Shown here piece after piece: positions 1 through 8,157 of a stretch of 64,000 nt of DNA (position 1 is its first letter; each line of letters begins with the position of its first letter). The translations under genes were made by a program, and so were the position numbers. Location of the stretch: contig RAZE01000003.1 of NCBI GenBank assembly GCA_003611955.1, positions 124,001-188,000 of the forward strand, read 5' to 3'. The notes below the pieces were generated by a model. The model made no database searches. It was not told where the DNA came from and saw only the letters and a list, made by a program, of their open reading frames with translations. The DNA is from a bacterium 1XD8-76. Its GTDB lineage: Bacteria > Bacillota > Clostridia > Lachnospirales > Lachnospiraceae.

Positions 1-465
1 ATCCACGGACTCAACCCGAAGATGTCCTACTCTCTGCCGGAGGACAGCAAGTTTAAAATTTATATCAGCGCATTGACAAGTCTGAACATTGACGACCACA
101 ACAGAATACCTACCACCGACGGCAGACTGCTGCGGCGCATCGTGCGGGATGCCAGGACAAGAAACGCCTCCGCGAAGCGGACGATCCAGATGTGGCCCTC
201 CGTGAGACGGGGGGAGGAAGAAAATATTTTCCCGTTCCAGGAGGAGGCCGATATGATGTTCAATTCGGCCCTGGTCTATGAGCTGGCGGTGTTGAAACAG
301 TACGCAGAGCCGCTTTTGTTCAGCATCCGGGAGGGAGAGCCGGAGTATTATGAGGCGAAACGTCTGCTGCGCTTCCTCAACTACTTTCTCGGTGTGGACA
401 GCGCGTCCATTCCGAATAATTCTGTCTGCCGGGAGTTCGTCGGCGGGAGCTGTTTCAAAGTTTGA
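1..465 (+). CDS. Nucleoside (uridine-type) kinase, C-terminal part
   Basis: The reading frame is open from the first base, so the 5' end lies outside the window. About 154 residues remain. The segment with SYSLPEDSKFKIYISALT, followed by DGRLLRRIVRDA and the RRGEEENIFPFQEEAD stretch, matches the C-terminal half of the clostridial nucleoside kinases that carry a threonyl-tRNA-synthetase-like N-terminal domain ahead of a uridine kinase domain. Family knowledge gives phosphorylation of a nucleoside with ATP or GTP in pyrimidine salvage; the P-loop is outside the window. The frame stops 18 bp before the next gene, suggesting co-transcription. Substrate is inferred only. Confidence 0.8.
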   Translation: MHGLNPKMSYSLPEDSKFKIYISALTSLNIDDHNRIPTTDGRLLRRIVRDARTRNASAKRTIQMWPSVRRGEEENIFPFQEEADMMFNSALVYELAVLKQYAEPLLFSIREGEPEYYEAKRLLRFLNYFLGVDSASIPNNSVCREFVGGSCFKV

Positions 466-483
466 TGAGAAGGGGATGATGGT

Positions 484-1296
484 ATGGTAGAACAGGTTTC
501 GGGGACGGCGATAGCAGGAATTATTTTTTCGATGATCATCTCGATCGGTCTGCCGATATTTCTGCTGTTCTTTGTAAAAATCAGGCTGAAGACGAAGATG
601 AGCGCGGCGGGGATCGGAGCGCTGATGTTCGTCCTGTCTGCGCTTATCCTGGAGCAGATACTCCACGGCGTCACGCTGAATCTGGCGGGGGATGTGCTGG
701 AGGAAAACATATGGCTCTACGCCATCTACGGAGGGCTTGCCGCAGGAGTGTTCGAGGAGACCGGCCGGTTCGTGGCGATGAAATCCTGGATGAAGAAAAA
801 TCTTTCCAGGGAGAGTTCGATCATGTACGGGGTCGGACACGGCGGAGCGGAGGCGATCATCATTGCCGGCGTAGGGTGTATCACAAATCTGATCACGGTG
901 TTGATGATCAACTCGGGACAGATCGAGAGCGCCTATTCCGCGATAGAGGACGGGCCGGGAAAGGAACTGGCTCTGCAGAGCCTGTCAGTGTTCTGGACAA
1001 CGCCGGGCTATCAGTTTTTCCTGGTGGGGGTGGAGCGGGCCATCGCGATCGGACTGCAGATCTGTCTGTCCTATCTGGTCTACCGGGCGGTGAAGCGGGG
1101 GGAGAAGAAATATTTCGCCGCCGCGGTCGGCATCCATTTCCTGGTGGACGCTCTCACGATCGTGCTGTCGAACTTTGTGCCGATCGTGGCGCTGGAGATC
1201 GTGCTGGCGGTGCTGTTTGGCGCGCTGATCTTTGTGGTGAAGAGGATGTACGGAAAAGAACTTGCAAAAACGGAAGAATCATTTTATAATGCATAG
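484..1296 (+). CDS. YhfC family intramembrane metalloprotease
   Basis: A 270-residue membrane protein with about seven or eight hydrophobic segments. Two motifs typical of the CPBP/YhfC group of putative intramembrane metalloproteases are visible: an EETGR motif near residue 94 and a GVGHGGAEA motif near residue 117, whose Glu and His residues are the presumed metal ligands. A further HFLVD motif lies in a later helix near residue 218. It follows the nucleoside kinase by 18 bp and has a GGGG-type ribosome binding site. The last 35 bp of the gene contain the apparent promoter of rnpB. The substrate is unknown. Confidence 0.75.
   Translation: MVEQVSGTAIAGIIFSMIISIGLPIFLLFFVKIRLKTKMSAAGIGALMFVLSALILEQILHGVTLNLAGDVLEENIWLYAIYGGLAAGVFEETGRFVAMKSWMKKNLSRESSIMYGVGHGGAEAIIIAGVGCITNLITVLMINSGQIESAYSAIEDGPGKELALQSLSVFWTTPGYQFFLVGVERAIAIGLQICLSYLVYRAVKRGEKKYFAAAVGIHFLVDALTIVLSNFVPIVALEIVLAVLFGALIFVVKRMYGKELAKTEESFYNA
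1262..1290 (+). promoter_or_regulatory. Promoter of rnpB inside the end of the yhfC-type gene
   Basis: TTGCAA at 1262-1267 and TATAAT at 1285-1290 are separated by exactly 17 bp. Transcription would start a few bases before the mature 5' end of the RNase P RNA. The -10 box overlaps the last codons of the upstream protease gene. Confidence 0.65.
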
Positions 1297-1311
1297 TGAT
1301 TTGCAACCATT

Positions 1312-1670
1312 TTATAAGCAGACCAGATGGCCGCGCCTGCTCGTGCAGGTGAGGAAAGTCCGGGCTTCACAGGGCAGGATGCCGGATAACGTCCGGTGGA
1401 GGTGACTCCAAGGCCAGTGCAACAGAAACAAACCGCCAGCCGGATTCCGGCTGGTAAGGGTGGAAAGGCAGTGTAAGAGACTACCGTCCGTCTGGCAACA
1501 GGCGGGGCTATGTAAACCCCATCCGAAGCAAGACCAAGCAGAGAACGATAAACCGGCCCGGTTTGTTCTCAGGTGGGTCGCTGGAGACTGTTGGCGACAG
1601 CAGTCCAAGATAGATGGCCATCGCCCTGCATCGCAGGGAACAGAACCCGGCTTACCGGTCTGCTTATAAG
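1312..1670 (+). ncRNA. rnpB: RNase P RNA, class A
   Basis: This is the catalytic RNA of ribonuclease P, which removes 5' leaders from tRNA precursors. The conserved GAGGAAAGTCCGGGCT block (P3/P4 side) lies near 1352 and the partner block ACAGAACCCGGCTTA lies near 1641, forming helix P4. Internal landmarks such as AGTGCAACAGAAA and GGTAAGGGTGGAAAGG are also present. The ends (TTATAAGCAGACC and GGTCTGCTTATAA) are complementary and form helix P1. Length near 350 nt fits. The P4 partner and overall order indicate bacterial type A. No protein should be called here; apparent reading frames in this stretch are shadows. Confidence 0.97.
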
Positions 1671-1683
1671 TTGTGAGAAGAAA

Positions 1684-1710
1684 TCCCGACAGTGTTCTGT
1701 CGGGGTTTTT
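1684..1710 (+). terminator. Intrinsic terminator of rnpB
   Basis: CCCGACAG (1685-1692) pairs perfectly with CTGTCGGG (1697-1704) around a TGTT loop and is followed by a run of five T residues. Confidence 0.88.
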
Positions 1711-1753
1711 ATATGAGACGCAGGAGTCTCGGTGGGATGCAAGAGGAAAAGAT

Positions 1754-2500
1754 ATGAGAAGAATAATAATATATGTAATTAAATTACTTCTGCCGGTGTG
1801 CGTTCTGGCGGCAGGATGTACAGGCTGTGGAGGCGGGACGCCCGGGGAGGAAGAGAGCTATGGGATAGAGGCTTTGGTCCCGGCTGAGAAGGAATGGTCC
1901 GTTCTGGAACAGGAACTGCGGCCCTGTGTCCTGCAGGTTTTTTGCGGTGACTACAGGGGGAGCGGTCTGGTCTGGGAGATCACGGAGGAGGAGGTGACTG
2001 TGATCAGCAGCGGCCATCTTCTGAAAAACGGGGAGACCTGCGAGGTATTGTGCTATGCGGGGATCTACTATGAGGCGAGGGTGGAACGGATCCTGGACAA
2101 CTGCGATGTGGGCTTCGCGGTGATTCCGACGGAGCTGTTTGGCGAGGACGGGGCAGAACTGGCGGCGGTGATTCCCTGCGGACGGGGCGGAGAGGAGCTG
2201 ACGCGGGGGGAGGAGCTTGTCGTCTATGGTTCCATGGATCGTGCGGCAGGAAATTTTGTGAAGGGATATCTGATAGAGGCGGAGGAAGAGATGAAGTTTG
2301 ACGGGTATGAGAGCGCGCAGAAACTGATGCTTTGCGGGATCGTGCAGGATACCGGGACGGTGGACGCCGGAATGTCCGGCTGCGGAGTCTTCGACAGACA
2401 GGGAAAACTCCTGGGCGTTCTGGTGGGCGGGGACGGTGAGACCGGGTTTGCGGCGGTACCTGTCTGGGAGATTTTGTCGGAAAGCCAAACTGTTTTCTAA
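1754..2500 (+). CDS. Trypsin-like serine protease lipoprotein
   Basis: The protein starts at ATG 1754 after an AAGAGGAAAAG ribosome binding site; an upstream in-frame start at 1673 is rejected because it lies across the rnpB terminator. Residues 4-22 form a lipoprotein signal ending in LAAGC, so Cys22 would be lipidated and the protein anchored outside the membrane. The remaining ~225 residues fit a trypsin-like (S1C) fold: His in SSGHLLKNG, Asp in DNCDVGFAV and Ser in GMSGCGVF would form the triad, although the usual GNSGGP is altered to GMSGCG. Active proteolysis is therefore likely but not certain. The gene stands alone between rnpB and the CobW-type pair. Confidence 0.75.
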   Translation: MRRIIIYVIKLLLPVCVLAAGCTGCGGGTPGEEESYGIEALVPAEKEWSVLEQELRPCVLQVFCGDYRGSGLVWEITEEEVTVISSGHLLKNGETCEVLCYAGIYYEARVERILDNCDVGFAVIPTELFGEDGAELAAVIPCGRGGEELTRGEELVVYGSMDRAAGNFVKGYLIEAEEEMKFDGYESAQKLMLCGIVQDTGTVDAGMSGCGVFDRQGKLLGVLVGGDGETGFAAVPVWEILSESQTVF

Positions 2501-2603
2501 AGAATCCATTAACTGTCTCCCATGAACTTGACAGGCCGGAGAAATTGATGGAAAATAGGGAAGCAGAAAGGCAGGATGCATATGGAGAGGAGAGATTGTT
2601 AAA

Positions 2604-3614
2604 ATGACAAAGATCGATATAGTTTCGGGATTTTTGGGGGCGGGAAAGACTACCCTGATCAAAAAGCTGCTGCAGGAAGCGCTGTCGGGAACGAAAGTTG
2701 TCCTCATAGAGAACGAGTTCGGACAGATCGGAATCGACAGTGGATTTTTGAAGGAATCCGGCATTGAGATAAAGGAGATGAACTCCGGGTGTATCTGCTG
2801 TTCCCTCGTAGGGGACTTTGGGACCTCGCTGCAGGAGGTGTTGAAAACTTACGAGCCGGAGCGGATCCTGATCGAGCCCTCCGGAGTCGGAAAACTTTCG
2901 GATGTGATGAGAGCGGTGGAGAATGTAAAATCGGACGGACAGGCTCATCTGAACAGCGCGGTGGTGGTGGTGGATGCCTCCAAGTGTAAAATGTACAGCA
3001 AAAACTTCGGTGAATTTTTCATCAACCAGATCGAGTACGCGGGGACAGTCATTTTAAGCCGTACGGGATCCATGAAGCAGGAGAAGATCGAGGAGGCGGT
3101 TGCGTTAGTCAGGCAGCACAACGAGAAAGCTGCGGTGATCACGACGCCCTGGGAGGAACTGGACGGCGAAAAGATCCTGGAAACGATAGAGGGGGCTTCC
3201 GATCTGGAGGCGGAACTGATGGCGGAGGTGATGTCCCACCACGGGGAGGAACATGAGCATCACCACCACCATGATCACGGTGCGGAGTGCGGCTGCGGAT
3301 GTCACGATCACGATCACCACGGCCACCACCACGCGGATGAGGTGTTTACAAGCTGGGGGATGGAGACGGCGGCGGTGTATGAGAAATCCCGGATCGAGGA
3401 TATCCTGGAGGAACTGGACCGCGAGAAGGAGTATGGCATCGTGCTTCGGGCAAAGGGTATGGTTCCCGCCGCGGACGGAAGCTGGATCCATTTTGATTAT
3501 GTGCCCGGTGAAGCGGAAGTGCGGACAGGAGCAGCCGACGTGACCGGAAAGTTCTGCGTGATCGGATCCGGTCTGAGGGAGGAGGCATTGAAAGAGCTGT
3601 TTCTGGGAAAATAA
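2604..3614 (+). CDS. CobW/G3E family GTPase with His-rich metal-binding loop
   Basis: A 336-residue P-loop protein of the COG0523 group, which delivers or guards metal ions such as zinc. Visible parts in order: Walker A GFLGAGKTT (residues 9-17), the CxCC metal site SGCICCS (Cys63, 65, 66), a strongly His/Cys-rich insert at about 212-243, and a CobW C-terminal domain. The usual NKxD guanine-specificity motif is not obvious: ILSRTGS occupies its place. The neighbour at 3626 is a second P-loop protein 11 bp downstream, so the pair is probably one operon. Zinc handling is inferred from family and the His cluster; the sequence shows no Zur box I can support. Confidence 0.85.
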   Translation: MTKIDIVSGFLGAGKTTLIKKLLQEALSGTKVVLIENEFGQIGIDSGFLKESGIEIKEMNSGCICCSLVGDFGTSLQEVLKTYEPERILIEPSGVGKLSDVMRAVENVKSDGQAHLNSAVVVVDASKCKMYSKNFGEFFINQIEYAGTVILSRTGSMKQEKIEEAVALVRQHNEKAAVITTPWEELDGEKILETIEGASDLEAELMAEVMSHHGEEHEHHHHHDHGAECGCGCHDHDHHGHHHADEVFTSWGMETAAVYEKSRIEDILEELDREKEYGIVLRAKGMVPAADGSWIHFDYVPGEAEVRTGAADVTGKFCVIGSGLREEALKELFLGK

Positions 3615-3625
3615 GGAGTTGGAAT

Positions 3626-4555
3626 ATGAAACCTGTTTATATCATCAATGGATTTTTGGAGAGCGGAAAGACGGAGTTTATTGTCTATACACTGGCGCAG
3701 CCGTATTTTCAGCTGAGAGGGAAGACACTGTTAGTGCTCTGCGAGGAGGGCGAGGTCGAGTACGATGAAAAGCTGCTGAAAGACAGCAAAACCATACTGG
3801 AACGGATGGAGGAGGAGGCGGATTTTACTCCCTCCGCCCTGATGGAGCTGGACAAAAAGTATAAACCGGAGCGTATCATCATAGAGTACAACGGTATGTG
3901 GAATTTCAAAAATATGAAACTGCCCTGGCACTGGACCGTGGAACAGCAGATCACCTGCATCGACGCGAGCACATTTCCGATGTATTACACGAATATGAAG
4001 TCGCTGTTGGCGGAGATGGTGAAAAAATCGGAGATGATCATCTTCAACAGGTGCGACGGGATAAAAGATCTGGCCTCCTACAAGAGAAATATCAAGGCGG
4101 TGAACCGGCAGGCGGAGATCATTTTTGAGGATTCAAACGGTGAGATCGACGAGATCTTTGAGGATGATCTGCCCTACGATCTGCAGGATGATCCGATCGT
4201 TTTGGATAACAGTGGCTATGGTATTTGGTATATCGACTCCATGGATCATCTGGAGCGGTATGTGGATAAGCGCGTCCGGTTTACCGCGCAGGTGCTCAAG
4301 CCGGAAAATTTCCCGGAGGGTTATTTTGTGCCGGGGAGAATGGCGATGACCTGCTGTGCCGAGGATATGAGCTTTCTGGGTTATGTCTGCCAATATGCAG
4401 GAGCAGCGGAGCTGAGAATGCGGGACTGGGTCAGAGTGACCGCGGTGGTGAAGGAAGAATACTGGGCCGACTACAACGGAAAGGGACCGGTGCTCCATGC
4501 GGAGAGTGTGGAGAGGACGAAGGCGCCCAGGGAAGAGGTGATCTCTTTCCTGTAG
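3626..4555 (+). CDS. CobW-like P-loop NTPase fused to a YcgQ/DUF1980-like C-terminal domain
   Basis: A 309-residue protein. The N-terminal part has Walker A GFLESGKTE (9-17) and an NRCD motif near residue 145 as the guanine-binding site, placing it with G3E GTPases, but it lacks the CxCC metal motif of its neighbour. From about residue 210 the fold changes: VRFTAQVLKP, then YFVPGRMAMTCCAEDM, then DWVRVTAVVKEEY resemble the C-terminal OB-like domain of the YcgQ/TIGR03943 proteins that occur beside zinc-linked permeases. The CC pair in that domain may bind metal. Start follows AAGGAGTTGGAAT. Co-transcription with the His-rich GTPase suggests joint metal allocation; this is inference. Confidence 0.7.
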   Translation: MKPVYIINGFLESGKTEFIVYTLAQPYFQLRGKTLLVLCEEGEVEYDEKLLKDSKTILERMEEEADFTPSALMELDKKYKPERIIIEYNGMWNFKNMKLPWHWTVEQQITCIDASTFPMYYTNMKSLLAEMVKKSEMIIFNRCDGIKDLASYKRNIKAVNRQAEIIFEDSNGEIDEIFEDDLPYDLQDDPIVLDNSGYGIWYIDSMDHLERYVDKRVRFTAQVLKPENFPEGYFVPGRMAMTCCAEDMSFLGYVCQYAGAAELRMRDWVRVTAVVKEEYWADYNGKGPVLHAESVERTKAPREEVISFL

Positions 4556-4593
4556 GGAACTTTCCGTACGAAGGTCTGCGGAGGGGATGACAG

Positions 4594-5361
4594 GTGGATT
4601 CGGAGAAGGAGATAAGACAGTTACAGAGACGTCTGACAGAGCTTGCGGAGAAGAGCAGCAGACAGAATATCTATACGTTCACAGGTTTTCTGGGGATGGC
4701 GGAACAGGATGTGTTTTACCGGATGGAGAGAGAACTTTCCTTTGCACATCCTGTACTTTTTGGCGGGAGCAAAGAGGCGGAGAGAGCGGTGGCGCGCTTC
4801 GGCGATCCGGAGGAGTTCGGGTACGAGGCGGAGTTTCCGATCGTGATGCTGAAGATCCAGCCGCTTGTCCAAAAGTACGCGGACGATCTGGGGCACAGGG
4901 ATTTTCTGGGAGCGCTGATGAACCTCGGCATAGAGAGAAGCACGCTGGGAGATATCTCGGTCAGGGATAACTGCGGGTATCTCTTCTGCCTGGAGTCCAT
5001 CGCTGATTTTATCGCCGGAGAACTCAGCCGCATCCGACATACGGATGTCAGATGTGAGAGGGCGGATGCCGCAGAGATACAGATGAAGAAGGAGAAGGTG
5101 CGAAAGAATGTGACGGTCTCCTCGGAGCGCGCGGATGTGGTGATCGCGGCCCTGTATCATCTCTCCCGCGCGGAGAGTCTTGCGCTTTTCCGGGCGCAGA
5201 AAGTGTTTGTGAACGGCAGGATATGTGAAAATAACAGCTGTTTTTTGAAAAGGGAGGACGCGGTCAGCGTGCGCGGAAAGGGAAAATTTTTTTATGACGG
5301 CGCGGACCGGGAGACAAAAAAGGGCAAACTGAGCGTTGGAGTGTTCGTATATCAGACGTAG
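4594..5361 (+). CDS. ylmH: YlmH-like S4-domain RNA-binding protein
   Basis: A 255-residue protein starting at GTG 4594, supported by GGAGGGG eight bases upstream. The N-terminal two thirds match the YlmH fold (FTGFLGMAEQ, DFLGALMNLGIERSTLGDI), and the C-terminal ~70 residues form an S4 RNA-binding domain (DVVIAALYHLSR, ALFRAQKVFVNG). Family members bind ribosomal RNA and have been linked to rescue of stalled ribosomes and, by neighbourhood in other Firmicutes, to cell division loci. Here it lies between the CobW-like pair and a PF06541 membrane protein rather than in a division cluster. Confidence 0.85.
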   Translation: MDSEKEIRQLQRRLTELAEKSSRQNIYTFTGFLGMAEQDVFYRMERELSFAHPVLFGGSKEAERAVARFGDPEEFGYEAEFPIVMLKIQPLVQKYADDLGHRDFLGALMNLGIERSTLGDISVRDNCGYLFCLESIADFIAGELSRIRHTDVRCERADAAEIQMKKEKVRKNVTVSSERADVVIAALYHLSRAESLALFRAQKVFVNGRICENNSCFLKREDAVSVRGKGKFFYDGADRETKKGKLSVGVFVYQT

Positions 5362-5384
5362 AAAAACAGGAGAGGAAATGCATT

Positions 5385-6323
5385 ATGTATCCGTATACAA
5401 TGTCACAATGGTTGTTTTTGTTTTATCTGTATTGCTTTCTGGGCTGGTGCGTGGAGTCCGCCTACGTCAGTCTGAAGGAGAAGCCGCCCCGCTGGATCAA
5501 CAGAGGATTTATGCGGGGACCTTTTCTGCCGCTGTACGGCAGCGGGGCGATCATGATGCTGGTGGTCTCCGCGCCCTTTCAGCACAATCTGTTTCTCACG
5601 TACGCGGCGGGCTGTGTCGGGGCGACGGTACTGGAATACATAACGGGTGTTGTGATGGAGGTGCTCTTTAAGGTGCGCTACTGGGATTACTCCGATGTCC
5701 GGTTCAATTTTCAGGGGTATATCTGCCTCGGGACGACGCTCTCCTGGGGGTTTTTGACGATTCTGATGACGCATATCATCCACAGACCGATCGAGAGTCT
5801 GCTCTTAGGGATACCCGACGGTGTGCTGTCGGTTCTCGTGTTTGTTCTGACGGTTTTCATCGTCGCCGATTTTGCGCTCTCCTTCCGGGCGGCGCTGGAT
5901 ATCCGGGACATTCTGCTGGCGATGGAAAAAGTCAAAGAAGAGATGGCACATATACAGAAGCGTCTGGATGTGATTGCGGCGGTGAAGGAGGAGGGAATCG
6001 GACAATACCGGGATGCGGCGGAAATGCGGTTGGAGGAATTGACGGAGAGTATCGAGGAAAAACTGCGCGGTGTGCGGGAGAGAATGCAGATTCCGGGGGA
6101 ATATCTGGAGAGCGCGATAAAGGAGGCGGCGGAGATCAGAGAGCGGTTTCTGAATGCCCGCTGGCATGCTTTTGAGCTGAAGACTGTGCGGGATCGCTGG
6201 AAACGAGGTATGATCCTGGGCAATCCGGGCATGCGGGGAAATAAGAAGGTGCATCGCAGTCTGGAAGAGCTGAAAGAAGCGGTGAAAGAAAAATTAAATT
6301 TAAATATAATTAATAAGAAATAA
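5385..6323 (+). CDS. PF06541-type integral membrane protein with coiled-coil tail
   Basis: A 312-residue protein. Residues 1-170 contain about five hydrophobic segments with the family landmarks FLGWCVESAY, RGPFLPLYGSGA, LEYITG and YWDYSD. Proteins of this type are often labelled putative ABC transporter permease (CmpB), but no ATPase partner is present here and the label is weak. Residues 180-310 are charged and helical, probably a cytoplasmic coiled coil. The start follows AGGAGAGGAAATGC. A second, shorter member of the same family is encoded at 12405-12839 on the other strand. Function unknown. Confidence 0.7.
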   Translation: MYPYTMSQWLFLFYLYCFLGWCVESAYVSLKEKPPRWINRGFMRGPFLPLYGSGAIMMLVVSAPFQHNLFLTYAAGCVGATVLEYITGVVMEVLFKVRYWDYSDVRFNFQGYICLGTTLSWGFLTILMTHIIHRPIESLLLGIPDGVLSVLVFVLTVFIVADFALSFRAALDIRDILLAMEKVKEEMAHIQKRLDVIAAVKEEGIGQYRDAAEMRLEELTESIEEKLRGVRERMQIPGEYLESAIKEAAEIRERFLNARWHAFELKTVRDRWKRGMILGNPGMRGNKKVHRSLEELKEAVKEKLNLNIINKK

Positions 6324-6328
6324 GCAGA

Positions 6329-6359
6329 CAGGCAGGAGGATGTATCGTTCTCCTGCCTG
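6329..6359. terminator. Hairpin between convergent genes
   Basis: CAGGCAGGAG (6329-6338) pairs perfectly with CTCCTGCCTG (6350-6359). It lies between two genes that converge here; T runs on either side are weak, so it may act as a modest bidirectional terminator. Confidence 0.55.
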
Positions 6360-6374
6360 CCCGATTTATGGGGA

Positions 6375-7919
6375 TCATAGTGAGTTATTCGCTCTCTCAT
6401 CCCAATATTCGCAGGTGATCCCCGCCGTCTCGGAGGTGAACGGAGTGCCGTCCTTCTTTTTGTAGTGGTCGGTGGCTCGGAATACATAGCCGCACCCCAG
6501 ATATAAAAGCGGAATATTGGCGAACACGATCAGGATATTGCCGAGATCGGAGATCGCCCACAGATTGCCCAGGTCCAGCCCTGCGATGGAGCAGAAGATT
6601 CCGAAGAGAGTGATGAAAATACCCAGGATGCGTACTCCGTTGGTGAAGGACTTTTTCGCGGTGATCCTGCCGGCGGCGATTTCCGAAAAGCTGAAAAATC
6701 CGATCACGCAGGTGAAGGCAAACAGGCAGAAACAGACGGTGATCAGGAAGATCACGATATTGTCAAAGGTACCTGTGCCCGGCGTCAGAGCGGAAGCGGA
6801 AGTCAGAAACTTGGGCAGTTTATCCATTTCCATCCATGCCTGCGCGTTATCTCCGGTCCAGAGATGCGCCATCACCACCACGAAACCGGTCAGAGTACAG
6901 ATGACGATGGTGTCGAGGAAAACGCCGATGGACTGCACGCAGCCCTGCTCGCAGGGGTGGTCGGTGTTGGCGGCGCCCGCCGCCATGGTGATCGTACCCT
7001 GGCCTGCCTCGTTGCTCATCAGTCCGCGTTTGATGCCCTGAGCCAGAACGGTCCCGAACACGCCGCCGAAAATCGCCTGGGGGGTGAATGCACCGCCGAA
7101 GACGGAGGCAAAGAAGTAGGGGATCGCGCCGAGATTCATGATCACCAGCAACAGTACGGTCCCGATATAGATGACGGACATGACTGGCACAGCCGTGTCC
7201 GTCACTTTCGTCACCTTTTTGATGCCGCCGAAAGCGAGGTAGGCGACGAGCACAATTAAAATAGCGGAAGTTATGTAATAGAGTGGCGAGGTGGTGGAGA
7301 TCGGGGAGCCGGTCAGGATCTCGCCCATCTGTCCGATGGAGCTGACCACGTTGAAGCCCTGCGCCGGCAGACAGCACATCGCGTAGACGATGAACATGAC
7401 GGAGAGAAAGATTCCCGCGCCCTTTCTGTTGCCGAGCAGTTTTTTTCCGTAGTAGGGCAGACCGCCCACAAACTCGTCGTCCTTTTTTTCCTTGAACATC
7501 TGAGCCATCACGGCTTCCGTGTAGGCGGTGGACATACCGAAGAAAGCGGAGAGCCACATCCAGAACAGCGCGCCGGGGCCGCCCACGCCGATGGCGCCGG
7601 TGACGCCCAGAATATTGCCGGGGCCGACACGCATGGCCGAGCTCAGGAAGAAAGCGCCCAACGAGGAGATGCCGATCTCATCGCTTTTCTTTTTGGACAG
7701 GATACGGATACCCTGTTTGAAGTGCGTGATCTGCAGGAAGCCCAGCCTGACCGTGAAGAAGATGCCGGAGCCGACAAGCAGAATGATCGCCAGAGAAAAA
7801 TTCCCCAGGATGGGGATCCGCGCATACCAGTCAAAGTTCGTGGGAAAGTCCCAGAAAAAATCGGAAACCGGGATCACAAAGGAAAATACGTTGTTTATCA
7901 TTTCAAAAATCTGTTCCAT
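6375..7919 (-). CDS. Sodium:alanine/glycine symporter, AgcS family
   Basis: A 514-residue polytopic membrane protein with roughly eleven hydrophobic segments. The family signature SAMRVGPGNILGVTGAI is visible near residues 93-109, along with GGPGALFWMWLSAFFGM and SNEAGQGT, which line the sodium and substrate site in AgcS transporters. Family role: sodium-driven uptake of alanine or glycine. Length is slightly above the usual 450-490 because of an N-terminal extension (MEQIFEMINNVFSF and following). It is a single-gene unit with its own promoter at 7979-8007. No regulator is adjacent. Confidence 0.9.
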   Translation of the reverse strand: MEQIFEMINNVFSFVIPVSDFFWDFPTNFDWYARIPILGNFSLAIILLVGSGIFFTVRLGFLQITHFKQGIRILSKKKSDEIGISSLGAFFLSSAMRVGPGNILGVTGAIGVGGPGALFWMWLSAFFGMSTAYTEAVMAQMFKEKKDDEFVGGLPYYGKKLLGNRKGAGIFLSVMFIVYAMCCLPAQGFNVVSSIGQMGEILTGSPISTTSPLYYITSAILIVLVAYLAFGGIKKVTKVTDTAVPVMSVIYIGTVLLLVIMNLGAIPYFFASVFGGAFTPQAIFGGVFGTVLAQGIKRGLMSNEAGQGTITMAAGAANTDHPCEQGCVQSIGVFLDTIVICTLTGFVVVMAHLWTGDNAQAWMEMDKLPKFLTSASALTPGTGTFDNIVIFLITVCFCLFAFTCVIGFFSFSEIAAGRITAKKSFTNGVRILGIFITLFGIFCSIAGLDLGNLWAISDLGNILIVFANIPLLYLGCGYVFRATDHYKKKDGTPFTSETAGITCEYWDERANNSL

Positions 7920-7978
7920 AATCTGCCCTCCTGTATCTTATATCGATGCTCTTTTATCTGCACTGTTGGCTGTAATTA

Positions 7979-8007
7979 AGTATAGATTGTCGAGGCGGAG
8001 AAAGCAA
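7979..8007 (-). promoter_or_regulatory. Probable promoter of the AgcS gene
   Basis: Read on the minus strand, TTGCTT (8007-8002) and TATACT (7984-7979) are 17 bp apart, about 60 bp upstream of the start codon. The -35 box is a partial match. Confidence 0.45.
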
Positions 8008-8157
8008 TGGCATAAAGTGAGAAAAATATTGCAAAAAGTGCTGTTCTGAAAAGGATTTTAGGAGCAAAAAACAGTGGTCTTTGAAGAGAAAATGTTATAT
8101 AATTTTCCTATAGGTTATTTTCATAACCGATACCATGAGAAAAGGGAGATGGGAATC

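Noticed and set aside
711-1289. 192-residue plus-strand frame rich in Arg and Gly
   Set aside because: Shadow frame of the YhfC-type gene; it has no ribosome binding site and a composition typical of a shifted GC-rich frame.
1312-1669. Reading frames on both strands over rnpB
   Set aside because: The stretch is the RNase P RNA; frames are accidental.
1784-2948. Two long minus-strand frames (326 and 314 residues)
   Set aside because: Antisense shadows of the trypsin-like and CobW genes, with Arg/Pro/Ser-rich content and no motifs.
8101-8140. Possible sigma-D (flagellar) promoter with CCGATA before the chemoreceptor gene
   Set aside because: The start point would fall on the ribosome binding site, and the -35 part is poor.
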